Below, piece by piece: positions 16,291-26,780 of a stretch of DNA of 35,283 bases. The stretch's first letter is position 1. Every line of letters starts with the position of its first letter. Location of the stretch: contig JARLFY010000067.1 of the NCBI GenBank assembly GCA_031296325.1, forward strand, positions 1 through 35,283, read 5' to 3'. The notes under the pieces were generated by a model. It was not told the DNA's origin. It saw only the letters and a program-made list of their open reading frames with translations, and ran no database searches. The position numbers and the translations under genes were made by a program. The DNA comes from Acidobacteriaceae bacterium (lineage in GTDB: Bacteria; Acidobacteriota; Terriglobia; Terriglobales; Acidobacteriaceae).

Positions 16291-17538
16291 CTATTGCGGA
16301 GCCTCGGATCGCGGAGTCTCCGACGAAGGTTTAGGATCCGGCTTGCTCGGCGCCGCAGCCCTTCGCGTCGGCTTCGGCACAGTTGCCGTCGGCGAAGGCA
16401 GCGAAGGCGCAGGACTGACAGGAGGACTGCTCGGCGCAGGGGCAGCCGAGTGCGGCGCGCCCGGAGTCATCGTAGACGCAGGAGGCGCAGCTCCGCTGGT
16501 AAACCGGTCCACATGCAGCGCAGGCAGCGGATGCGGAACCACCGCCGCGCTCGGCACCGCTGGCGTTGCCGAGCCATTGGCCGCACTCCCCGGAGTCGCG
16601 TTGTCGTGAATGCTGGGCAGCCTGCTGGCGCTTGCGTCGGCCGCACTCTGCGCCTCGGCGGCATCCAGATCCTGCTGCGCCGCCGCAGGCAAGTTGGCCT
16701 GCGTTCCGGTAATCACCAGAACCTCTTCCACCTGATCCAGATTCACCGCCGGATGCACCCGAATGGCAGTATAAGGCTGGTGATCCGGGTCGAGCGCAAT
16801 GCTCTCGATAACCCCCACCGGTAGTCCGCGCGGATAGATCTGATCTCCCCCCGTGGTCAACACCTGCTCTCCCGGCTTGATCCGCGCGTCCGAGGTCAGA
16901 TTGCCGATCTGCGCCTTGCCCACTGTGGTTCCGCGCAGAATCGCGCGAATCCTCGTCGTAGCCAGCACCACTCCCACCCCGGAGTTCTGGTCGTTGATCT
17001 CCAGCACCTGCGCGGTCGTCGGAAAGACATCGCTCACCTTGCCGACGATTCCGTCCTGCGTAATAACGGCCATATCCGTCCGCAGCCCATCGCGCGCGCC
17101 TTTATCAATGGTCAAAATGTGCGACTGATCGTTTCCACTGGCCCCAATCACTTGCGCCGCAACGGTCGAGCCGACGTAGTGCTCCTGAAATCCCAGCATC
17201 GCCTGTAGCCGTCGTCCTTCGAGCGCGTCCTCTGCGATCGAGGCCTCTGCGATGCGCATTCGCGTCAATTGTTGTTGCAGGTCTTTGTTCTGCTGGCGCA
17301 CGTTCCGCAGATCGACGTAGTCCGACCAGCCACTGCGTACCCCATGGCCCATCGCATGAGTCGCCCGCTCCAACGGCGTCACCGTAGCCATCGCCCATAC
17401 ACGCAAAAGACTTACGCTGGGTCCGCTCGGCTGCGCGGGATCCACCGGATTGCGCACCTGCATCGCCAGAGCAATCGCCTGTGCCACTAGGATCGCAATC
17501 AGAAACAGCGCGTTCTTGAATTGAGTCAGAAATTCCAT
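16291..17538 (-). CDS. mreC: Rod shape-determining protein MreC
   Basis: MreC is a bitopic periplasmic scaffold of the elongasome. The 415-residue product has an N-terminal membrane anchor (about residues 8-27) and a coiled coil (about 75-112, RNVRQQNKDLQQQLTRMRI). The two-barrel MreC domain follows with VIGASGNDQSHILTIDKGA, GIVGKVSDV and LTTGGDQIYPRGLPVGVI. After about residue 285 there is a long Ala/Pro/Ser-rich tail of roughly 130 residues, beyond the usual 270-300 residue length. mreB is not immediately upstream, where a DinB-family gene lies instead. mreD follows on the same strand. Confidence 0.94.
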   Translation of the reverse strand: MEFLTQFKNALFLIAILVAQAIALAMQVRNPVDPAQPSGPSVSLLRVWAMATVTPLERATHAMGHGVRSGWSDYVDLRNVRQQNKDLQQQLTRMRIAEASIAEDALEGRRLQAMLGFQEHYVGSTVAAQVIGASGNDQSHILTIDKGARDGLRTDMAVITQDGIVGKVSDVFPTTAQVLEINDQNSGVGVVLATTRIRAILRGTTVGKAQIGNLTSDARIKPGEQVLTTGGDQIYPRGLPVGVIESIALDPDHQPYTAIRVHPAVNLDQVEEVLVITGTQANLPAAAQQDLDAAEAQSAADASASRLPSIHDNATPGSAANGSATPAVPSAAVVPHPLPALHVDRFTSGAAPPASTMTPGAPHSAAPAPSSPPVSPAPSLPSPTATVPKPTRRAAAPSKPDPKPSSETPRSEAPQ

Positions 17539-17727
17539 CAGCCTGTATCCATTAGACCAGAATCAGGCCAAGTGTACTCGCACCTCTGCCGTTTCCCCTA
17601 CTTCCTCCACAACGAAGAGTCCTCTGCGCCCGCGTTCCATCAACACTTCGACCGAGAGCGCAGTCCCTCCTCATCTCCCGCAGCGCGAGACGCAGCCGTA
17701 AAAATCCGCACAACCCGAGCAAGAGTA

Positions 17728-18276
17728 TTACCAGCCCCTCAGCTTGCGCAGGTGTGTAATATGCGCCACATGATGCCGCGAGTGCCACGCATACAGCAGC
17801 GTCGAGGCCTCGATGGTCAACGGCCCCATCTTGGCGTGCTTGAACCCCCGCTGCCACTGTTCCGGCGACAGCGACTCCAGCACCCGCACCCAGCGCGAGT
17901 GCAGTCCCTCGACCAAGTCCAGCGAAGAATCGATCGGTGCCGTCACCGAGTCGATGAGCATCGCCCAGCCCTTCTCGTTGTATGGATAGACCGCTGGCCA
18001 CTCCTCGGTCAGCGCAAGACGCAGCCGCACAAACGCGTTGATATGGCTGTCTGCAATGTGGTGGGTCACCTGCCGCACCGTCCAACCGCCCTCCCGATAG
18101 GGCGTGTCGAGCTGGCTGTCGTCCAACTCCGCGACGGCGTCGCGCAGATGGGCGGGTAGCTCAGCAAGCGTCGTAATCGCATCGATTCTCTCTGCGACTG
18201 CAACGTTGCCGGGGCTGGCATAGGGTCCAATAGGAAATCGCGGGTCGATAGTCTGCCATTCCAAGTTTGTACTCAT
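17728..18276 (-). CDS. YfiT/BstA-like DinB-family metal-dependent enzyme (putative bacillithiol S-transferase)
   Basis: The 182-residue product follows the layout of Bacillus YfiT: an N-terminal PIGPYASPGN block, AELDDSQLDTPYREGGWTVR, the metal site THHIADSHIN (His73/His78 region), and a C-terminal YAWHSRHHVAHI (His165, His169). DinB-fold enzymes of this subgroup bind a divalent metal through three histidines and several act as bacillithiol transferases. The ATG at 18276 is chosen because the conserved sequence begins there. No clear ribosome-binding site is visible and an in-frame GTG lies at 18303. An 11-bp direct repeat lies just upstream. The family is sure; the exact reaction is not. Confidence 0.85.
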   Translation of the reverse strand: MSTNLEWQTIDPRFPIGPYASPGNVAVAERIDAITTLAELPAHLRDAVAELDDSQLDTPYREGGWTVRQVTHHIADSHINAFVRLRLALTEEWPAVYPYNEKGWAMLIDSVTAPIDSSLDLVEGLHSRWVRVLESLSPEQWQRGFKHAKMGPLTIEASTLLYAWHSRHHVAHITHLRKLRGW

Positions 18277-18473
18277 GGCTTGACAAGGTAGCACAGAGTT
18301 CACTCACTTGCACAGAGTTCTGGCGTAGTCTTAATAATGGAACGAATCGGAGTGGTCTGAGTCCTCAATCCGCCGCAGAAAACAGGGTCAAACAGCCTGC
18401 GGGGAAAGCTCCTCCTTTCGGAAGCCGTACCGTAAGCGGTCTATTTTCAAAGGAATTTAGTGCAGTTTAGAAA

Positions 18474-18564
18474 TTGTATAGACCAATTTGCTTGTCATTC
18501 CGTAGCAAAGCGAAGGAATCTGCTTTTTCTCGCTCGTCGACGGACTACGCCATTACCGAAAACG
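18474..18564 (+). repeat. CATTCCG dispersed repeat, near full-length copy (copy E)
   Basis: It starts with TTGTATAGACCAATTTG, then the unit CTTGTCATTCCGTAGCAAAG...GGAATCTGCTTTTT. The right flank CTCGCTCGTCGACGGACTAC leads to CCATTACCGAAAACG, which is the inverse of the left end of copy C. There is no half unit in this copy. It lies in the 411-base gap between the DinB gene and the secreted protein; I see no gene in the rest of that gap. Confidence 0.85.
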
Positions 18565-18687
18565 TTTTAGCCCCCTAAGGGAATCCACCCATACCCAAAC
18601 CGACTTTTTCCGCAGCCCATAAATCCTCGCCTCAGACTTCAGAACTTCCGACTCACCCCTGATCCACCTGCAACCCGGAGCCACACC

Positions 18688-19536
18688 TTGCGCCTCGCTC
18701 ATCTCGCCGCTCTCCTCGCTCTCGCCGCCGCCACATTACAGGCCCAGCCGCCCCGCGCCTACCTCGGCTTCGACCGCAACGACTACCCCGGCGACGCCGC
18801 CCTGCCCGAACTACACAAACACTTCGCCTTCACCGGCTACTGGCTCACCAACCCTCCCGGAGCGACGCACAACCCCTGGCTTGGCAAGCGCGAGACCCTG
18901 CGCAACGCTGGCTTCGGCTTCCTCATCGTGGCCAACGGGCGGCTCGACGCTGAACTTGTCCGCTCCGCCCATCGCGGAAAATCCCCCGCCGCCCTCGGGC
19001 GCGAGGACGCCGCCGCAGCCATCGCCGCAGCCCAGCGCGAGGGATTTCCCACCGCCGCAATCCTCTTTCTCGATCAGGAAGAGGGCGGGCGCATGCTCCC
19101 CGAACAGGCCGCCTACCTCCTCGCCTGGACCGAAGCCGTCGCCCGCTCCTCCTACCGCCCCGGCGTCTACGCCAGCGGCCAGCCAGTTGACGACGGCCCA
19201 GGCCCCAACGGCAAGCCAGTAACCATCACCACCATCGAAGACATCCGAGCCCATGTAGCCTCCGGCCATCTCCACGAAGTCGCCTTCTGGGTTGCGCAGG
19301 ACGCCTGCCCGCCCGCTCCCGGCTGCGTCGTCAACGCAGCCCCGCTTCCCCCCAACCTCAGCGGCACACCCGATGCCACCGCATGGCAGTTTGCCCAGTC
19401 CCCGCGCCGCCGTTCCATTACCCGCGCCTGCGGTCGAACCTACTCCGCCGACGGAAACTGCACCACCCCCGCCCCAGCCCGCTTCGACGTAGACCTAAGC
19501 TCCGCCACCACCCCCGACCCATCCCACGGACGCTAG
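18688..19536 (+). CDS. Secreted DUF1906-type glycoside-hydrolase-like protein
   Basis: This 282-residue product has a signal peptide ending near ATLQAQ (about residue 20). A mature region begins AYLGFDRNDYPGD. The blocks GFGFLIVANGR, AAILFLDQEEGGR and SYRPGVYASGQP fit the Rv2525c-like / DUF1906 glycoside-hydrolase-like TIM-barrel family related to GH25 lysozymes. Acidic residues in FLDQEEGG could be catalytic. The start is TTG, supported by CGGAG seven bases upstream and by the signal peptide that begins directly after it. The C-terminus is a low-complexity tail. It lies alone; a cell-wall or polysaccharide substrate is an inference. Confidence 0.7.
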   Translation: MRLAHLAALLALAAATLQAQPPRAYLGFDRNDYPGDAALPELHKHFAFTGYWLTNPPGATHNPWLGKRETLRNAGFGFLIVANGRLDAELVRSAHRGKSPAALGREDAAAAIAAAQREGFPTAAILFLDQEEGGRMLPEQAAYLLAWTEAVARSSYRPGVYASGQPVDDGPGPNGKPVTITTIEDIRAHVASGHLHEVAFWVAQDACPPAPGCVVNAAPLPPNLSGTPDATAWQFAQSPRRRSITRACGRTYSADGNCTTPAPARFDVDLSSATTPDPSHGR

Positions 19537-19686
19537 AAAGGCCGTGACCGGAAGGGTACGGCTTCAGCCATGCCACACAATCGACCCTTTATTCCGTTTT
19601 TCTCTCTGAATTGCGCCGGTTCCCCATCCATCACCGGGGAGCCATCAGACGGCATATCCCCAGCCTGTCGATGCTTCGTCGTTCTG

Positions 19687-21309
19687 CTACTGCCCGACCT
19701 GGAATCGCGCCACCATATTCTGGAGTCCGAGCGCCAGATCGAAGAGCTGTTCGCAGGCCTGTGACGAGAGTTGCGAGCCGTCGGCGGATTCATTGGCCAG
19801 CGAGCTGATCTGGCTCATACTGAAGTTGATCTCCTCGGAGACGCCCGCCTGCTGGGTCGCTGCGGAGGCGATCTGGGCGACCATCGTGCCGACGTTGTCT
19901 ACCTCGCCGATGATTCGTTGCAGCGATTCTCCCGCCTTGCCGGTAGCCGCCACGCCCTGCTCGACCGCCGCTGTTCCGAGGCGCATCTGGCGAATCGACT
20001 CTGCGGTCATCGTCTGCACGTTCTGAATCACGGCGGCGATCTCCTTGGTCGCTTCTGCGGTTCGCACGGCCAGACGGCGCACCTCGTCGGCCACCACAGC
20101 GAAGCCGCGTCCCTGCTCTCCTGCGCGAGCCGCTTCGATCGCAGCATTCAGAGCCAGCAGATTGGTCTGCTCGGCGATGTCGTCGATGACTCCTACGATC
20201 CGGCCAATCTCGTCGGATCGATTGCCAAGCTGCTCGATGTTCGCAGCGGATTCCCCGACCGAGTGTGAGATGCCGCGCATCCGGGACAGCACGTCTTCGA
20301 CCAGACCTCCTCCCTCGCGAGCGCTCGTAGCCGCGCTTCTGGCCGAGTACGCAGCGGCATTCGAGTGTTGCGAGATCTCGCGCACGGTCGCCGCCATCTG
20401 GCGCATCGTGCTGGAGATCTGCTCGACCTGAAGCTTCTGGTTCGCCGCGCTTCCGGCGGCCTGCGATGCCGTCGCCGAGATCTCCTGACTGGACCGAGAA
20501 ACATCTTCCGCCGTCGAGGCAATGGAGAGGATCACGCGCCGCAGGCTGTTTTTCATCTTGTTCAAGCCCTGAGCAGCCGAGCCAATCTCGTCGTTGCTCT
20601 CCACCTTCATGTCTTCCACTACCAGATTATTGGAGGAGACCGTCTCAATCATCTGTGACATGCGATGAATCGTATGCAGAATCGAGTGCGAAATGACCAG
20701 AGTGATCGCCGTGCCGAGCAGCAGACCGGCCAGCATCAGGATCAGCGTCAACGTCTTCGACAAGCGGTCGGTCATCAACTCGCGCTTCAACGCTTCCTGT
20801 CGTTGACGCTCGAGAACAACCGTCATTCCGCTTATCGAGTTGCTCAGATTATCGGCTACAGTCCGTGCGTCATGATCCTTGAACATCGCGATTGCTCCGT
20901 CTGCATCTCCGCCGTGGTACGCGGTGAGTACCTGCATATTGCGGTTGTAGTAGGCAGACTCGGCCTGCACTACACGGTCGTAGAGTTTTCGTTCCTCATC
21001 GCTGGAGAGCAGCGGCTTCAGCTCTTCCAGCGCCTGATTGAAGCCGATAGCGCCGTGCTCGAACAGATGCTCAGACCCGTTCTCTCTGCCCATCAGAATG
21101 TCGCGCTCCCCAACTCTCATCTGCAAGAGGGTCTCCTGCAAGGAGCGCGTAAGACCCTTCATGGAGGAATAGAGCCGCACATCGTCCGAAAGCTGGTCAT
21201 TGACCTCGGCGGATCGGTAGCCAATCGCTCCCATCGCTGCAATAATTACCAGCAAAGATCCAAAGCCAACCACGATCTTCAGCTTGAGGCCCAACTTCCT
21301 GAGGTTCAT
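19687..21309 (-). CDS. Methyl-accepting chemotaxis protein
   Basis: This transmembrane chemoreceptor signals to CheA. The 540-residue product has TM1 (about residues 8-30), a periplasmic four-helix-bundle sensor of the 4HB_MCP type (about 31-190), TM2 (about 188-210, [20 protein letters not shown]) and a HAMP domain. The cytoplasmic coiled coil includes the highly conserved hairpin [20 protein letters not shown] (then [17 protein letters not shown]). The ATG at 21309 is preferred over 21318 because AAAAGGA lies eight bases upstream. No C-terminal NWETF-like CheR/B tether is present. No other chemotaxis gene is in the window. The ligand is unknown. Confidence 0.95.
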   Translation of the reverse strand: MNLRKLGLKLKIVVGFGSLLVIIAAMGAIGYRSAEVNDQLSDDVRLYSSMKGLTRSLQETLLQMRVGERDILMGRENGSEHLFEHGAIGFNQALEELKPLLSSDEERKLYDRVVQAESAYYNRNMQVLTAYHGGDADGAIAMFKDHDARTVADNLSNSISGMTVVLERQRQEALKRELMTDRLSKTLTLILMLAGLLLGTAITLVISHSILHTIHRMSQMIETVSSNNLVVEDMKVESNDEIGSAAQGLNKMKNSLRRVILSIASTAEDVSRSSQEISATASQAAGSAANQKLQVEQISSTMRQMAATVREISQHSNAAAYSARSAATSAREGGGLVEDVLSRMRGISHSVGESAANIEQLGNRSDEIGRIVGVIDDIAEQTNLLALNAAIEAARAGEQGRGFAVVADEVRRLAVRTAEATKEIAAVIQNVQTMTAESIRQMRLGTAAVEQGVAATGKAGESLQRIIGEVDNVGTMVAQIASAATQQAGVSEEINFSMSQISSLANESADGSQLSSQACEQLFDLALGLQNMVARFQVGQ

Positions 21310-21503
21310 ACGAAGCATCCTTTTGATGCGGGCAGTTTACGGGCGATAACATTCCGTTGACGTTCAACAACATCCATACGGCGGGTTTAGCGCGATCCCC
21401 TCGATGGATCTATCGGCCTGAGTCTCGAACACTTGACTCCAGCCGAGATTCGCCACTGTCGGCCACAGGTTTCCATCCTGAGTCCTCACCTGCAACTTTT
21501 CCT

Positions 21504-21529
21504 CCCAGATCTTCCATCTCTGGGATAAT
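21504..21529 (+). promoter_or_regulatory. Possible ftsK promoter with overlapping dyad
   Basis: TGGGATAAT fits an extended -10 (TG-N-GATAAT, hexamer at 21524-21529) 54 bases before the ftsK ATG. It is overlapped by an inverted repeat CCCAGA / TCTGGG (21504-21509 and 21519-21524). No good -35 is seen. Confidence 0.35.
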
Positions 21530-21582
21530 CGGAACAGCCAGGCGAACTTTGCCATGCTTACGAAAGTCTTTAGTGTGCCCAC

Positions 21583-24342
21583 ATGAAACCACTCAGGCTG
21601 GTCTCGACTCCAACCCGCAATCGCCGCCTCAACGAGATCCTCGGACTCGTCGTGCTGGTCTCGGCTGGGCTTCTGCTGCTGGCTCTGGCCAGCTACACTC
21701 CATCCGATCCGTCGGCAGACACGGTTGGAGGACTCGCCCCCAGCGGAGCGCATCTGGCTGCTAAACTGCACGGCCCTGCGCATAACTGGACCGGACTGGC
21801 AGGAGCGTGGATCGCTGACGCTTTGCTCCAGACCATCGGCATCGCCGCCTTTTTTCTGCCCATCGTTCTCGGACGAGTGGGCCTCTGCTGGATGCGCCAG
21901 CGAGCTGTCGGCTCCACAACGGCGCGCTCGCTCGGCCTGGCTCTCTGGCTCATCTTCGCTCCGGCAGCCATCGGCCTGATTCCGCGCGCCTTCCTCTGGC
22001 GTGGCGCTCTGCCCATCGAAGGAGTCACCGGACGTCTTCTGGCCGACGTCATGGTGCACTACCTCAACCTGCCGGGAGCCTCCATCGTCCTCGCCCTGAT
22101 GGTCGCAATGTCGCTGTACCTTGTGACGACCTTCACCCTGCACACTGCCGACGAGTGGATGGACGCACACTTCTCTGTGGGGCAGAGCCTCTTCGACCGC
22201 CTGCGCAACTGGAGAAGCAGTCGCGCTCTGGCCCGCGCCGAGAAGCGCGCCCTGCAACAGCAGGCAAACTCGCCAGCCCTCAACTCCGACGCCGCAGCGC
22301 AGCCCGAAGGACTCTTCCCCGACCAACATGAGCCGGAGTTCGAGCAGAAAACCTCCAGCGGCGCTCCATCCGAACTGCACCTACAGCACAAGCAGGAGGC
22401 AGACGAATCCTCCACGCTTCTGGGAGGACTCTTCGGCTGGTGGGGACGCAGAAAGCGCAAGCAGAATCCGTCCTCCACACCAACCGAGGAGCGCCCCAAA
22501 GAGTCTATGGAAGCGCCCGCATCGGTCTGGCAATCCATGCCTCGCACCATGGTCGACGAGCCAGCGGCCACGGCCTTCAGCGCAGCCGCCGCTCCCTTCG
22601 CCACCGCTCTGGCCGCCGCCTCGCGAGAGGCCGCAGAGGCCGACCGCATCGAGCCGCCTCCCGCGCGCATTCCCCAGCCTCGCGCCGCAGAACCCGTCGC
22701 CGCACCGCCTGCTGAGTACGCACCAACCTTCGCCACGCGCAGCTTCGACGCTCCTCCGCCACAACCCATCGCGCAGCAGCCCGTTGCGCAGCCCGTCGCC
22801 CCGTTGCCCAACGCCATCTCCTTCGGCAAGCGCGCCGACGCCGACATCAAGCCCGTCACAATCACGCCAAAGTCGATCCGCGGCTACAAACTTCCTCCCT
22901 CCTCGCTGCTTTATCGCTCCGAGGAGGTCGCCATCGTGCGCGAGCAGGCCCTGCGCGACGAGGCTCGCACCCTCGTACAGAAGTGCGCCGAGTTCGGCGT
23001 CGCTGGCCAGGTCACGCAGATCAATCCCGGCCCCGTCGTTACCACCTTCGAGTTCCGCCCCGACGCAGGCGTCAAATACTCCCGCGTCACTGGCCTCGCC
23101 GACGATCTCTGCCTCGCCATGGCCGCCGAGTCCATCCTCATCGAGCGCATGCCGGGTAAATCCACCGTCGGCATTCAGGTTCCGAATCACGAGCGCGAGA
23201 CCATCTGGCTGCGCGACGTCGTCGAATCGGCCTCCTTCGCGCAGACCAAGTCGAAGCTGGCCGTCTCGCTCGGCAAGGACATCAACGGACGCATCGTCAC
23301 GGCGGATCTGGCCGCCATGCCACACATCCTCATCGCTGGCTCGACCGGCTCGGGCAAATCCGTCGCCATCAACGCCATGATTATGTCGGTGCTCTTCAAG
23401 TCCACGCCGGAACAGGTTCGCATGATTCTGGTCGATCCCAAGCGCGTGGAACTTGGCATGTACGAGAGCATTCCTCACCTGTTCACGCCGATCATCACCG
23501 ACGCCAAACTCGCCGCCAATGCGCTCAGAAACGCCGTCCGCGAGATGGAGCGCCGCCTCAAGCTGCTGGCCGCCAACCACGTCCGCAACATCGACCAGTT
23601 CAACAAGCTCTTCGACAACGGCAGCGAATATCTCTTCGAGGACGTCGATCAGGAGCCGTTGCCCTACATCATCATCATCATCGACGAGCTGGCAGACCTG
23701 ATGATGCTCGACCGCGCCAACGTGGAGGAGTCCATCACCCGCCTCGCGCAGATGGCCCGCGCCGTCGGCATCCACCTCGTCCTCGCCACGCAGCGCCCGT
23801 CAGTCGACGTCATCACCGGACTCATCAAGGCCAACGTCCCCACGCGCATGAGCTTCCGCCTCGCCACCAAGGTCGATTCGCGCACCATCATCGACTCGAA
23901 CGGCGCAGAATCCCTGCTCGGCAAGGGCGACATGCTCTATCTGCCCCCCGGCACCAGCCGTGTGCAGCGCGTCCACGCGCCGTTTGTCACCGAGAAGGAG
24001 ATCTCCGCCGTCACCGCCTTCTGGAAGGCGCAGGGCGAGGCCGAGTACGTCCACGGCTTCCTCGAAGGCCCCAAGGACGAAGAGTCTCAGGACAGCGGCG
24101 ACAGCGAATCCAGTCAGGAGGACGATGCTCTCTTCGACGACGCAGTTCGCCTGGTCTTCGAGTTCGGCAAGGCCAGCACGTCACTCCTACAGCGTCGCCT
24201 GCGCATCGGCTACGGCCGCGCCGCGCACCTTGTAGATATGATGGAGCGCGACGGTCTGGTTGGCCCCGCCGACGGCAGCAAGCCCCGCGAAATTCTAAAA
24301 TCCCCCGACTACTACAAAGAAGTAGACTCCGCCCTCCGCTAG
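21583..24342 (+). CDS. ftsK: DNA translocase FtsK/SpoIIIE
   Basis: FtsK pumps chromosomal DNA through the closing septum and activates XerCD recombination at dif. The 919-residue product has about four N-terminal membrane segments (within residues 17-185). An acidic, Pro/Ala-rich linker follows (about 210-430). The motor domain begins near TPKSIRGYKLPPSSLL and has Walker A AGSTGSGKSVAINA (about 585-598) and Walker B IIIIIDELADLMM (about 692-704). A C-terminal gamma winged helix (about 850-919, FEFGKASTSLLQRRLRIGYG) reads KOPS-type sequences. It is convergent with ftsH. The start has no strong ribosome-binding site. Confidence 0.96.
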   Translation: MKPLRLVSTPTRNRRLNEILGLVVLVSAGLLLLALASYTPSDPSADTVGGLAPSGAHLAAKLHGPAHNWTGLAGAWIADALLQTIGIAAFFLPIVLGRVGLCWMRQRAVGSTTARSLGLALWLIFAPAAIGLIPRAFLWRGALPIEGVTGRLLADVMVHYLNLPGASIVLALMVAMSLYLVTTFTLHTADEWMDAHFSVGQSLFDRLRNWRSSRALARAEKRALQQQANSPALNSDAAAQPEGLFPDQHEPEFEQKTSSGAPSELHLQHKQEADESSTLLGGLFGWWGRRKRKQNPSSTPTEERPKESMEAPASVWQSMPRTMVDEPAATAFSAAAAPFATALAAASREAAEADRIEPPPARIPQPRAAEPVAAPPAEYAPTFATRSFDAPPPQPIAQQPVAQPVAPLPNAISFGKRADADIKPVTITPKSIRGYKLPPSSLLYRSEEVAIVREQALRDEARTLVQKCAEFGVAGQVTQINPGPVVTTFEFRPDAGVKYSRVTGLADDLCLAMAAESILIERMPGKSTVGIQVPNHERETIWLRDVVESASFAQTKSKLAVSLGKDINGRIVTADLAAMPHILIAGSTGSGKSVAINAMIMSVLFKSTPEQVRMILVDPKRVELGMYESIPHLFTPIITDAKLAANALRNAVREMERRLKLLAANHVRNIDQFNKLFDNGSEYLFEDVDQEPLPYIIIIIDELADLMMLDRANVEESITRLAQMARAVGIHLVLATQRPSVDVITGLIKANVPTRMSFRLATKVDSRTIIDSNGAESLLGKGDMLYLPPGTSRVQRVHAPFVTEKEISAVTAFWKAQGEAEYVHGFLEGPKDEESQDSGDSESSQEDDALFDDAVRLVFEFGKASTSLLQRRLRIGYGRAAHLVDMMERDGLVGPADGSKPREILKSPDYYKEVDSALR

Positions 24343-24362
24343 ATCACACATCCGATCTTCGC

Positions 24363-24437
24363 TTATCATTCCGCAGCAAGCTTTGTTTGTCATTCCGTTT
24401 GTCATTCCGCAACGAAGCGGAGGAATCTGCTTTTGCT
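24363..24437 (+). repeat. CATTCCG dispersed repeat, copy F (two half units plus one full unit)
   Basis: Two partial units (ATCATTCCGCAGCAAG and TTTGTCATTCCG) precede a full unit TTTGTCATTCCGCAACGAAG...GGAATCTGCTTTTG. It lies in the convergent ftsK/ftsH spacer, directly before the long hairpin. Confidence 0.8.
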
Positions 24438-24462
24438 CTTGCCGTTATCGTTTCTCATAAAG

Positions 24463-24510
24463 CAGCAAAGCAGAGGAGGCGTCCCTGGGGACGCCTCCTC
24501 TGCTTTGCTG
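24463..24510. terminator. 22-bp perfect hairpin between convergent ftsK and ftsH
   Basis: Two arms of 22 bases (24463-24484 and 24489-24510, starting CAGCAAAGCAGAGGAGG) are perfectly complementary around a CTGG loop. The position between two convergent genes fits a bidirectional terminator. The stem is much longer than usual and there is no clear U-tract on either strand. Confidence 0.7.
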
Positions 24511-24557
24511 GAAATATTCTTTGCCGAAGCGAGAGCATTTATTGACGCAGGGCTGGT

Positions 24558-26468
<1,911 letters not shown>

Positions 26469-26780
26469 TCGCGTTTCCTCATTTTCCGGCCTGTAGCACC
26501 TGAACGAACCGACACCTTGCCTAGCGATCAAACCCGAGGGCCAGACGCAGTGCGCCGGAAGCTTCCTGACTGTTAGACGCTCCACTTGGACTGAAGGTTC
26601 AGAGATCGGCTAAATTGCCACCCCGCGCCGCTGTCGGTGAGCGTCAGATAATCAAATTCTATCCTGTGTGAGGGCGTTCTGCCGAAAGCAGCCTCCTTGC
26701 TGAAGAAATAAAGTACTGACCAGTACCCTTCTCCCGCATCTCTTCGCTCGTTTAGAGGATAGGCAAATGCACCTGAGCGC
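26469..26780. other. tilS-ftsH spacer, probable ftsH promoter region
   Basis: No gene is seen in these 312 bases. On the minus strand a TAGAAT hexamer (near 26657-26662) could be a -10 but has no good -35. An inverted repeat GTACTG-AC-CAGTAC lies at 26713-26726 and might be an operator. Both are weak. Confidence 0.3.

Noticed and set aside
22381-23775. 464-codon minus-strand frame inside ftsK
   Set aside because: Antisense shadow of the FtsK linker and motor domain; no independent start signals or motifs.
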